Shown: positions 6,468 through 13,632 of the stretch, in pieces
Layout of the letters: every line of letters begins with the position of its first letter
Numbering within the stretch: position 1 is the stretch's first letter
DNA from: Coprococcus sp.
Lineage (GTDB): Bacteria > Bacillota > Clostridia > Lachnospirales > Lachnospiraceae
Length of the DNA stretch: 15,619 nt
Assembly: GCA_016297325.1 (NCBI GenBank)
Contig: JAEDGW010000064.1
Span: forward strand, 1 to 15,619
Direction: 5' to 3'
The notes under the pieces: generated by a model
Database searches by the model: none
What the model saw: the letters and a program-made list of their open reading frames with translations, nothing else
What the model was told of the DNA's origin: nothing
Program-made: the position numbers and the translations under genes

Positions 6468-7324
6468 GATCAGAAGATATGAATCAAGACAATTTATACG
6501 ACAGAGAAAACGAAAACATATCAGAGATGCCGGATGAGACAGCAAATGAAGCTGACGACGATATAGTTGATGCATACCTTAAAAATCTGGATGCAGAAGT
6601 ACCTGATCTGTGGTCACGCATAGAAGCTGGTGCGGATAAGGTAGATAAGCACAGATCGGGAAATGCGGATGCCGAGATCCTCATGATGATGATGGAGGAT
6701 TCAAAAAGAAGGAAAAAGAGCAACAAGCGTGTCAAGATGATCAGGATCATATCCGGTTCCCTGGTGGCGGCGGCCGTCGCAGCGGTTTTGATCGCAATGC
6801 CAATTATGAACAGACTCACGGCGAACAGGTCGATGAACTCGACAACAACGTCAGATTCGGCTGTATATAGACACGATATAAAAAACATGGAAAGTGATAA
6901 TGAGACATATTCTGCGGAGACGTCTGATGACATAGCTTCAAGTGATCAGGAGGAGCAGGCTGACCACGCCGCAGCACCACAGAGTGATGCTTCAGCGGCT
7001 GCTGAAGCCCAAAATGATATATCGTCCGATTCTGTGTCGATGGATACAGTGAACAGCCCTGCGGATTCTGCGGCGAAGAGTGACATAGAGATCGAAGCAG
7101 AGGTTGTAGATACTGTATATAGCAGCAAAGTATCGGCCACATTCTACACCGTAGAAGTAAAGAGTATATCAGGCGAAGATGACACAGGCACGCTGCATAT
7201 AGGCAGCAGGATATCGATCTGGCCGGAAGATAGTGATTGGAGTGCATCCATAGGAGCTGTGATAACCGGAAAATTGATCGGCTATGATGAATCTGCTGAT
7301 ACGTGGATTTTTGAAAATAATTAA
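6464..7324 (+). CDS. single-pass membrane protein, probable anti-sigma factor
   Basis: A 286-residue protein with an acidic cytoplasmic N-terminus (1-80), a basic stretch (KRRKKSNKR, 81-89), one transmembrane helix at about 95-115, a Ser/Asp/Ala-rich low-complexity extracytoplasmic linker to about 210, and a compact beta-rich C-terminal domain (about 215-286). Start choice: ATG at 6464 overlaps the sigma stop as ATGA and is preceded by GGAGG at 6451-6455; an upstream GTG at 6455 lies inside that ribosome binding site and is rejected. Coupling to an ECF sigma gene and this topology are what is expected of an anti-sigma factor. However, no Cys/His zinc-binding anti-sigma motif is present (the protein has no Cys in its N-terminal domain), so the role is inferred from context. 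Confidence 0.8.
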   Translation: MRSEDMNQDNLYDRENENISEMPDETANEADDDIVDAYLKNLDAEVPDLWSRIEAGADKVDKHRSGNADAEILMMMMEDSKRRKKSNKRVKMIRIISGSLVAAAVAAVLIAMPIMNRLTANRSMNSTTTSDSAVYRHDIKNMESDNETYSAETSDDIASSDQEEQADHAAAPQSDASAAAEAQNDISSDSVSMDTVNSPADSAAKSDIEIEAEVVDTVYSSKVSATFYTVEVKSISGEDDTGTLHIGSRISIWPEDSDWSASIGAVITGKLIGYDESADTWIFENN

Positions 7325-7327
7325 AAA

Positions 7328-7358
7328 ATACCATAAAATGTAAATGCCCATCCGTATA
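7328..7358 (+). promoter_or_regulatory. candidate ECF sigma promoter for the vWA lipoprotein gene
   Basis: ATACCATAAA (7328-7337) and CGTATA (7353-7358) stand 15 bases apart, the same 16 defined bases and spacing found upstream of the sigma gene at 5890-5920. It begins four bases after the anti-sigma stop codon. A start site near 7365 would give a leader of about 75 bases containing the hairpin at 7381-7409. Confidence 0.7.
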
Positions 7359-7380
7359 TTGGATATCAGAAGTGAAGCAC

Positions 7381-7409
7381 GCAGACGCCGCGCGCAGCGC
7401 AGCGTCTGC
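7381..7409 (+). promoter_or_regulatory. GC-rich leader hairpin before the vWA lipoprotein gene
   Basis: GCAGACGC (7381-7388) pairs perfectly with GCGTCTGC (7402-7409) around a 13-base GC-rich loop. No T-run follows, so it is not a classical terminator. It ends 15 bases before the AAGGAGGG ribosome binding site (7425-7432), where it could affect mRNA stability or translation. A weaker outer repeat, TTGGATAT at 7359-7366 and ATATCCAA at 7415-7422, flanks it in the DNA. Confidence 0.5.
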
Positions 7410-7439
7410 TCCAAATATCCAAATAAGGAGGGCATTTTT

Positions 7440-9317
7440 ATGGTTAAAGGGAAAAAGATAGTTTGTTTATGTATGGCTTTTGCGCTTGCATCCGGCGGCG
7501 TCTGCGGCTGTACACATAAGGGGACAGATGACGGGGATCAAGGTACAAAGAAGCCGGGCATTCAGCAACAAGGAGAAGAAGGCGGAACGGATGACGCAGA
7601 CAGTATAGCTGAAAAGTACAGGGAAAAAGAGCGCCAGAGGAAAAAAGAAGATGATATGTTTGACTGGGTGGCTGAAGTATCAGGCAGTGGAGCAGAAGAT
7701 GGAATATACTCAGCAGCAGAGACTGCGCAGGATGATTCATCTGCGACAGGTGAGATGGATAATGGCATAGATCCATCGTCAGATTTTGCGTATCGGGAAC
7801 CAGAGACTTACTATGATACCAGGGAGTATGACAGCATGCGAGAAAATGGATTTGTGTCTGTTGCAGACAGACCTCTGTCCACATTTGCCGCAGACCGTGA
7901 TACTGCTTCGTACAGCAATGTGAGAGCCTATATTGAATCCGGTATCATTCCACCTGATGGCGCCGTGAGACTTGAGGAGATGATCAACTATTTCACATAC
8001 GATTACAAGAAGTCGCCTGCGGATGGTGATAAATTTTCCATATACACGGAGTATGCTGATTGTCCATGGAATGACGACACAAAGCTTATGATGGTGGGAA
8101 TAAATACTGAAGATATAGATTTTGAGGACAAAAAGCCTTCAAATCTTGTGTTCCTTATAGATACATCAGGTTCCATGTATGATGAGAATAAGCTCCCTCT
8201 TGTTCAGCAGTCATTTGCCATGCTTGCGGAAAATCTTCGAGAGGACGACCGTGTCAGTATTGTCACATATGCCGGATCCGACACCGTGGTTTTATCAGGG
8301 ACACCGGGATCCGAACAGTACACCATAAATGAGGCACTCTCAGGTCTTACTGCCGAGGGCTGTACGAATGGCGGCGATGCGATCATCACAGCATATGAGC
8401 TTGCCGAGAAGAATTATATAGATGGCGGCAATAACCGTGTGATACTTGCGACAGATGGCGATATGAATGTCGGGCTTACCAGTGAAAGCGACCTTGTGGA
8501 TCTCATCACGGAGGAGAAGGAGAGCGGCATATTCTTAAGCGTTCTTGGATTTGGAACGGACAACCTGAAGGACAACAAGCTGGAAGCCCTAGCTGATAAT
8601 GGTGATGGCATCTATGCATTTATAGATTCCGCATATGAGGCAAAAAAGGTTCTGGTGGACGAGATGGGTGGCACGCTCCAGACTGTTGTAAAAGACGTAA
8701 AATTCCAGATTGAATTCAATCCCGCACATGTGAAGGGATACAGACAGATAGGTTATGAGAACAGGGCGCTTGCCGATGCTGATTTTGCAAATGATTCCGT
8801 GGACGGCGGCGAGATCGGTGCAGGACATATGGTGACAGTGCTCTATGAGGTGGTTCCGGTAGATTCGTCATTTGAAGTGCCATCTGCCGATCACAAGTAT
8901 GTGGATACGGCAAATGCGGGAGATGACGCAGCAGAAGATAAGACTGAAACAGCGGATTCTGATCAGCAAAGGACAGCTGTCGCTGGTGAGTCAGGATATT
9001 TAGATGAACTTGCAACTGTAAATATAAGATACAAAGAACCTTCTGAGAATTCGAGCAAGCTGATATCGGAAGTTGTGTATGAAAAGGATTATACAAAAAA
9101 TATGTCAGCCGACATGAGTCTTGCATCAGCCGTGGCACTGTACGGAATGCTTCTTAAAAACAGTGATCATATAGGCGCCGGGAACTATGATCTTGTGAGC
9201 AGACTTGCTGAAAAAGCCGTGGAGAACCTGGATGGTACAGACGGTGATTCAATGAAGACGGAGACAAGACAGCAGTTTGTTGACATGGTGAAGGCGACTG
9301 TGAAGCTGGAGAGATAG
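7440..9317 (+). CDS. YfbK-like von Willebrand factor A domain lipoprotein
   Basis: A 625-residue exported lipoprotein. A basic start (MVKGKK) and hydrophobic stretch lead to a lipobox V-C-G-C with the lipidated Cys at 24. An acidic, Gln/Glu-rich linker runs to about 140. The YfbK-type N-terminal vWA-associated domain follows (S-T-F-A-A-D-R-D-T-A-S-Y at 147-158, then R-L-E-E-M-I-N-Y-F). The vWA domain spans about 235-410 with a complete metal-ion site: D-T-S-G-S (Asp241, Ser243, Ser245), Thr309 and Asp339. A YfbK_C-like region continues to the end. It is expected on the outer face of the membrane, binding a protein partner through Mg2+. The start follows AAGGAGGG at 7425-7432; a reading from 7344 would add 32 Arg-rich residues translated through the promoter and hairpin and destroy the signal peptide. 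A candidate ECF promoter precedes it. The binding partner is unknown. Confidence 0.92.
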   Translation: MVKGKKIVCLCMAFALASGGVCGCTHKGTDDGDQGTKKPGIQQQGEEGGTDDADSIAEKYREKERQRKKEDDMFDWVAEVSGSGAEDGIYSAAETAQDDSSATGEMDNGIDPSSDFAYREPETYYDTREYDSMRENGFVSVADRPLSTFAADRDTASYSNVRAYIESGIIPPDGAVRLEEMINYFTYDYKKSPADGDKFSIYTEYADCPWNDDTKLMMVGINTEDIDFEDKKPSNLVFLIDTSGSMYDENKLPLVQQSFAMLAENLREDDRVSIVTYAGSDTVVLSGTPGSEQYTINEALSGLTAEGCTNGGDAIITAYELAEKNYIDGGNNRVILATDGDMNVGLTSESDLVDLITEEKESGIFLSVLGFGTDNLKDNKLEALADNGDGIYAFIDSAYEAKKVLVDEMGGTLQTVVKDVKFQIEFNPAHVKGYRQIGYENRALADADFANDSVDGGEIGAGHMVTVLYEVVPVDSSFEVPSADHKYVDTANAGDDAAEDKTETADSDQQRTAVAGESGYLDELATVNIRYKEPSENSSKLISEVVYEKDYTKNMSADMSLASAVALYGMLLKNSDHIGAGNYDLVSRLAEKAVENLDGTDGDSMKTETRQQFVDMVKATVKLER

Positions 9318-9373
9318 GATTCGGGACAGATGTGCTAAAGTTATTTATCCTATTAAATATCTGCCAGATGCTG

Positions 9374-9379
9374 TATAAT
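9374..9379 (+). promoter_or_regulatory. candidate -10 box upstream of the Tyr/Gln-repeat protein gene
   Basis: A perfect TATAAT lies 62 bases upstream of the start at 9441. The hexamer 17 bases further up (TATTAA) is a poor -35, so the promoter may need an activator or be weak. The ECF motif found before the sigma and vWA genes is not present in this gap. Confidence 0.35.
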
Positions 9380-9440
9380 ATTTTGTATCCTAAAAGGAAG
9401 AGTAAAACATAGCAAATTGCATATCAGAGGAGGAGACAGA

Positions 9441-10976
9441 ATGGAGGATCAGAATAACGGAAGCTATGGTGCAGGTGAGCAGAATTATGGCCAGCAGGGT
9501 TATGATCAGCAGCTGTACGGTCAGCAGGGCTACAATCAGCAGATGTACGGCCAGCAGGGCTATAACAAGCAAGGTTACAATCAGCAAATGTATGGTCAGC
9601 AGGGCTATAACCAGCAAGGTTATAATCAGCAAATGTATGGCCAGCAAGGCTACAATCAGCAGATGTATGACCAGCAGGGCTACAACCAGCAGGTAAGTAA
9701 TCCTCAGATGTACGGTCAGCAGGGATATAACCAGCAAGGTTACAATCAGCAGATGTACGGTCAACAGGGCTATAATCCTCAGATGTATGGTCAGCGGGAA
9801 TATAACCAACAGGCATACAATCAGCAGATGTATAACCAGCAAATGTACGGCCAGCGGAATTTGAATCAGATGCAGGATAATAATCAGATATTTGACCAGC
9901 AGAATGATAAAAGAAAGGCTTCGGGCGATAAAAGTAAGAAGAAAAAGATGCTCATACTTGGTATATCATGTGGTGCTGCTGCGGCTCTTATTACGGTACT
10001 TGTGCTGGTGTTGGTTCTTGGTGTGTTCGGAGATAAAAGAAAGATCAGGAAAGCAACGGAGCAGTATGTGGCGAATGTAGAAGCTTCGGATATAGATTCT
10101 GCATTTCGACAAACTATGCCGAAGAAGCTTATGCACAATCTTCAGGACAAAGATGGTTACGACATGGATGATATAGAGGAAATGGTAGATGAGCTGGCGG
10201 ATAAAATATATTATTGTGATGTAAAGATTAAATTAGAAGGATTTAAGATTGGAACTATTGATAAAATACAGGTACAAGATATTGTATATAATATTGAAAC
10301 TGAATTGAAGGGTAAAGGATATACCGATTTAAAAAGCATGACAGGCGTTTCTGCTGATGAAGTCGCAGAAGAAATGAAGAATAAAATGCAAAAATATGGT
10401 ATAGATACGGATAAAATATATAAAGTCGATGTGTCATATACTCTGGCGATAAATGCTGATGATTTTGATATAAATGATTTACAGGGCGAGATACATGACA
10501 TGGTGAATTCAAATTTTGAAGATTTGGTGAGTTATTTCTATGCTTACGAGTATGAAGGTGAATATTATTTGATACCAGGTATTGATAAGATATTTGCAAA
10601 CTTTGTGGTTGATTATGTACAGCAATCTAGAAAGTCAAGTGATATTGGGTCGGCAGATACGATAAGAATGGCAGTTCAGACTGCATTCGCTGATCTTGAT
10701 GCGTGGGACGGATTTGAAGAATCAGGGATGGCTGGAAAGTATATATTGGTGACAAAGGATTCACTTGAGAGCATACCTTATTTTGGCAGCGAGGTTATCA
10801 GTATACTCGGAGATGATTTTTCCTACACAGTAAATTATAAAGAAAACGGATATGAGGATTATGATCATTTTGCGTTTTATTATAATGATTCTACATATGA
10901 AGTTATAGTCTATATTACAGATGGAGAGAATTATGTAGAGTTATCTCCAAACACCGATAATGAATACTATAACTAA
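9441..10976 (+). CDS. membrane protein with Tyr/Gln-rich pentapeptide-repeat N-terminus
   Basis: A 511-residue protein in three parts. Residues 16-140 are 25 consecutive in-register pentapeptides of the pattern Y-[G/N]-Q-Q-[G/M], 23 of them starting with Tyr; a Lys-rich segment follows at 158-169. One transmembrane helix spans about 170-196; the positive-inside rule puts the repeat in the cytoplasm. The extracytoplasmic domain of about 315 residues is acidic and mixed alpha-beta, and I do not recognise it. The composition of the repeat resembles prion-like or phase-separating domains (Tyr/Gln/Gly/Asn), so self-association at the membrane is a reasonable inference. The start is ATG 9441 behind GAGGAGGAG (9427-9435), not the TTG at 9417. 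From about 10200 to 10560 codon use turns more AT-rich (ATT, TTA, AAA, GAA). A strong terminator follows. Confidence 0.85.
   Translation: MEDQNNGSYGAGEQNYGQQGYDQQLYGQQGYNQQMYGQQGYNKQGYNQQMYGQQGYNQQGYNQQMYGQQGYNQQMYDQQGYNQQVSNPQMYGQQGYNQQGYNQQMYGQQGYNPQMYGQREYNQQAYNQQMYNQQMYGQRNLNQMQDNNQIFDQQNDKRKASGDKSKKKKMLILGISCGAAAALITVLVLVLVLGVFGDKRKIRKATEQYVANVEASDIDSAFRQTMPKKLMHNLQDKDGYDMDDIEEMVDELADKIYYCDVKIKLEGFKIGTIDKIQVQDIVYNIETELKGKGYTDLKSMTGVSADEVAEEMKNKMQKYGIDTDKIYKVDVSYTLAINADDFDINDLQGEIHDMVNSNFEDLVSYFYAYEYEGEYYLIPGIDKIFANFVVDYVQQSRKSSDIGSADTIRMAVQTAFADLDAWDGFEESGMAGKYILVTKDSLESIPYFGSEVISILGDDFSYTVNYKENGYEDYDHFAFYYNDSTYEVIVYITDGENYVELSPNTDNEYYN
9486..9860 (+). repeat. in-frame 15-bp tandem repeat, 25 units
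   Basis: Each 15-base unit codes for Tyr-Gly/Asn-Gln-Gln-Gly/Met with silent variation (TAT/TAC, GGT/GGC, AAT/AAC, CAG/CAA). Units often alternate, giving a looser 30- or 45-base higher-order period. No unit breaks the reading frame. Diverged units (S-N-P-Q-M at residues 86-90, Y-G-Q-R-E at 116-120) show it is not a very recent expansion. Confidence 0.95.
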
Positions 10977-10987
10977 ATAACATAATG

Positions 10988-11049
10988 AGAGGTAATTGTT
11001 ATTGTCCGCCTGTATATAGGGGCATATAGACAATTACCTCTTTTTTTTT
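10988..11049 (+). terminator. rho-independent terminator after the Tyr/Gln-repeat gene
   Basis: AGAGGTAATTGT at 10988-10999 pairs with ACAATTACCTCT at 11030-11041. A 30-base loop lies between them and may fold further (GCCT/AGGC). A run of nine T residues occupies 11041-11049. It starts 11 bases past the stop codon. Confidence 0.88.
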
Positions 11050-11063
11050 ATTGATAATTCTTG

Positions 11064-11069
11064 TATAAT
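11064..11069 (+). promoter_or_regulatory. candidate -10 box for iorAB
   Basis: A perfect TATAAT lies 15 bases after the preceding terminator's T-run. The -35 position falls within that T-run and matches poorly. Transcription would start near 11076, giving a leader of about 75 bases that includes the palindrome at 11094-11112. Confidence 0.45.
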
Positions 11070-11093
11070 AACAAATTAGAGTGTCGAATTAGA

Positions 11094-11112
11094 CAAAACA
11101 GTTACTGTTTTG
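11094..11112. promoter_or_regulatory. 19-bp perfect palindrome, candidate operator for iorAB
   Basis: CAAAACAGTTACTGTTTTG is a perfect inverted repeat with nine-base arms around one central base. In addition AACAGTTA occurs at 11097-11104 and again at 11113-11120, 16 bases apart. It lies just downstream of the -10 box, where a bound repressor would block transcription. As RNA the centre is too tight for a good long hairpin, so a protein-binding DNA site is the better reading. Confidence 0.5.
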
Positions 11113-11151
11113 AACAGTTATGAATATCAATAAACAGGAAGGGTAAGATTC

Positions 11152-12894
11152 ATGGACGAGAAGAAGATTATGCTTGGTAACGCAGCCATCGCAAGAGGCT
11201 GTTATGAAGCGGGTGTCAAGGTATCAGCGGCATATCCTGGAACACCAAGTACAGAGATCAGTGAGAATATGGTGCAGTACAAGGGAGACATTTACTCAGA
11301 GTGGTCGCCAAATGAGAAGGTTGCCACTGAGGTAGCCATCGGTGCATCATTTGCGGGAGTTAGATCCATAGTGTCAATGAAGCATGTAGGTGTGAATGTG
11401 GCATCAGATCCACTGTTCACAGCGGCATACACAGGTGTAAACGGAGGAATGGTACTCGTAGCAGCAGACGATCCTGGAATGTACTCATCACAGAATGAGC
11501 AGGATTCAAGACTTGTTGCAAGAACAGCCATGATCCCGGTTGTTGAGCCATCAGACAGCCAGGAGGCAAAGGATTTCACAAAGTATGCGTTTGAGCTTAG
11601 TGAAAAGTATGATACCCCTGTAATGCTTCGTACAACCACAAGACTCTCACACTCACAGGGTGTTGTAGAGCTTTGTGACAGACAGGAGATTCCTGACAAG
11701 CCATATGAGAGAAATATAAAGAAATATGTCATGATGCCTGGTAACGCTATACCACGTCATGTATTTGTAGAGCAGAGACTCAAGGATATGGCAGCAGACG
11801 GTGCTGACATGCCAATCAACAGAGTTGAGATGAGAGACAAGAGCGTGGGTGTTATCACCAGCGGTATCCCTTATCAGTATGTCAGAGAGGCTATGCCGAA
11901 CGCATCAGTCTTAAAGCTTGGTATGGTAAATCCACTTCCAAGAAAGATGATCGAGGACTTCTGTGCACAGGTTGACAAGGTATATGTCATCGAGGAGCTT
12001 GAGCCACATATAGAGACTCAGGTCAGATCATGGGGAATAGATGCAGTCGGCAAGGAGCTGCTCACAGTTCAGGGCGAGTACAGCGCAAATATGCTCAGAG
12101 AGAAGCTTCTCGGTGAGAAGGTAGAGACAGCTGAGGCTACTCAGGTTCCGGCAAGACCACCTATCCTCTGTCCTGGATGTCCGCATAGAAGCGTATTCTC
12201 AGTTCTCTCAGAGCTGAAGATACACGCAGCAGGAGATATAGGATGTTACACACTTGGAGCTGTTGCACCGCTCAGTGTTATTGATACAACAGTCTGCATG
12301 GGTTCATCTATCTCTACACTTCACGGAATGGAGAAGGCAAAGGGCAAGGATTACATCAAGAACTGGGTTGCAGTCATCGGTGATTCAACATTCCTTCACA
12401 CAGGTGTTAATTCACTCATGAACATGGTCTACAACCAGAGTACAGGAACAGTCATCATACTTGACAACTCAACAACAGGTATGACAGGACATCAGGATCA
12501 CGCCGCAACAGGTAAGACACTGATGGGAGATCCTACATATGCGATCGATATATACAATCTCTGCAAGGCACTGGGAATTCAGAATGTCCATGAGATAAAT
12601 GCATTTGATATAGAAGGCCTTAAGAAGCTCATCAAGGAGGAGACAGCAAAGGATGAGGTATCAGTCATCATCACAAAGTCACCTTGTGTACTCTTAAAGA
12701 CGACCAAGATAACAGGAAGATGCAAGGCAATACCTGAGAAGTGTAAGAAGTGCGGTATGTGCTTAAAGCCTGGATGTCCTGCAGTTATCAAGCAGGAGGA
12801 TGGAACCATCCGTATAGATGACACACTCTGTACAGGCTGCGGACTGTGCATGAAGCGTTGTAAATTCGATGCTATAGAAAGGGAGGAGTTCTAA
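11152..12894 (+). CDS. iorA: indolepyruvate ferredoxin oxidoreductase, alpha subunit
   Basis: A 580-residue catalytic subunit of the enzyme that oxidatively decarboxylates aryl pyruvates (indolepyruvate, phenylpyruvate) to acyl-CoA while reducing ferredoxin, a step in anaerobic aromatic amino-acid fermentation. The N-terminal pyrimidine-type domain starts M-L-G-N-A-A-I-A-R-G and contains A-Y-P-G-T-P-S-T-E (27-35). A central transketolase-C-like domain spans about 230-320. The thiamine-diphosphate domain has C-P-G-C-P-H-R (340-346) and G-D-S-T-F-x-H-T-G with Asn (410-420). The end carries two ferredoxin-type 4Fe-4S motifs: C531, C534, C537, C542 and C560, C563, C566, C570. Length and domain order are those of IorA. 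AGGAAGGG at 11136-11143 sets the start. Two bases separate it from iorB. Codon use is strongly biased to AAG and AGA, suggesting high expression. Confidence 0.96.
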   Translation: MDEKKIMLGNAAIARGCYEAGVKVSAAYPGTPSTEISENMVQYKGDIYSEWSPNEKVATEVAIGASFAGVRSIVSMKHVGVNVASDPLFTAAYTGVNGGMVLVAADDPGMYSSQNEQDSRLVARTAMIPVVEPSDSQEAKDFTKYAFELSEKYDTPVMLRTTTRLSHSQGVVELCDRQEIPDKPYERNIKKYVMMPGNAIPRHVFVEQRLKDMAADGADMPINRVEMRDKSVGVITSGIPYQYVREAMPNASVLKLGMVNPLPRKMIEDFCAQVDKVYVIEELEPHIETQVRSWGIDAVGKELLTVQGEYSANMLREKLLGEKVETAEATQVPARPPILCPGCPHRSVFSVLSELKIHAAGDIGCYTLGAVAPLSVIDTTVCMGSSISTLHGMEKAKGKDYIKNWVAVIGDSTFLHTGVNSLMNMVYNQSTGTVIILDNSTTGMTGHQDHAATGKTLMGDPTYAIDIYNLCKALGIQNVHEINAFDIEGLKKLIKEETAKDEVSVIITKSPCVLLKTTKITGRCKAIPEKCKKCGMCLKPGCPAVIKQEDGTIRIDDTLCTGCGLCMKRCKFDAIEREEF

Positions 12895-12896
12895 TC

Positions 12897-13466
12897 ATGG
12901 AGACAAAGAATATTATGATCGTCGGCGTAGGCGGACAGGGAACACTTCTCACAAGCCGTATACTTGGTGGAATCACTACGGCAGCAGGTTATGATGTTAA
13001 GCTCTCAGAGGTTCACGGAATGAGCCAGAGAGGTGGAAGTGTTGTTACATATGTAAGATATGGTGAGAAGGTAAATGAGCCTATCGTTGAAGAGGGCTGT
13101 GCAGATGTGCTCATAGCATTTGAGAGACTTGAGGCGCTCAGATATGCACACTTCCTGAAGAAGGATGGAGTTATCATCGTCAATGACCAGAGAATAGATC
13201 CTATCACTGTTGTTACAGGCGCTGCACAGTACCCTGATGGAATCATCGAGGATCTGAAGAACAAGTACAAGGTTATCTCAGTTGATGCCATGGATGAGGC
13301 AAAGAAGCTTGGCAACAACAAGGTATTCAACACAGTCATAATAGGAATCGCAGCACAGCACATGGATTTCTCACATGATGCATGGGTTGAGGTCATCAAG
13401 AACACAGTTCCTCCTAAGACAGTGGAGAAGAATCTTGAGGCATTTGAGGTTGGATACAATCTGTAG
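12897..13466 (+). CDS. iorB: indolepyruvate ferredoxin oxidoreductase, beta subunit
   Basis: A 189-residue subunit of the POR gamma-domain family that partners IorA and is thought to bind coenzyme A. The N-terminal G-V-G-G-Q-G (10-15) after a hydrophobic strand and the H-G-M-S-Q-R-G-G signature (40-47) are diagnostic, and the length is typical. Its GGGAGGAG ribosome binding site lies inside the last codons of iorA, and the start is two bases after the iorA stop, so the pair forms one translationally linked operon. A terminator follows about 60 bases downstream. No aryl-CoA ligase gene is attached, unlike in some ior operons. Confidence 0.95.
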   Translation: METKNIMIVGVGGQGTLLTSRILGGITTAAGYDVKLSEVHGMSQRGGSVVTYVRYGEKVNEPIVEEGCADVLIAFERLEALRYAHFLKKDGVIIVNDQRIDPITVVTGAAQYPDGIIEDLKNKYKVISVDAMDEAKKLGNNKVFNTVIIGIAAQHMDFSHDAWVEVIKNTVPPKTVEKNLEAFEVGYNL

Positions 13467-13526
13467 AAGATATAGTATTTGCGAAACCGATTGCACCATC
13501 ATATTGTATGAAAATTGATGAAATTT

Positions 13527-13559
13527 AAGGCGGGAATTATTAAAAAATCCCCGCCTTTT
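13527..13559 (+). terminator. rho-independent terminator of iorAB
   Basis: AAGGCGGG at 13527-13534 pairs with CCCGCCTT at 13550-13557 around a 15-base A/T-rich loop, and the T-run extends to 13559. It lies 60 bases past the iorB stop. Confidence 0.85.
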
Positions 13560-13632
13560 ATGTATTAATAGTAGAAATAGTCTGCTAAATATGGTAAAAT
13601 CAATGCATATTCAGGTTATCGGGGGATCGATT

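Noticed and set aside
7344..7439. N-terminal 32-residue Arg-rich extension of the vWA lipoprotein
   Set aside because: It would be translated through the candidate promoter and hairpin, lacks a ribosome binding site, and would mask a good lipoprotein signal that starts at 7440 behind AAGGAGGG.
8318..8326. Third partial match to the ECF motif (ACCATAAA) within the vWA gene
   Set aside because: It is in coding sequence and lacks CGTATA at the required spacing.
9390..9842. Minus-strand 150-codon open frame rich in Leu/Ile/Val, looking like a repetitive membrane protein
   Set aside because: It is the antisense mirror of the Tyr/Gln repeat: CAG/CAA read backwards gives CTG/TTG. It has no ribosome binding site and the opposite frame has a folded continuation.
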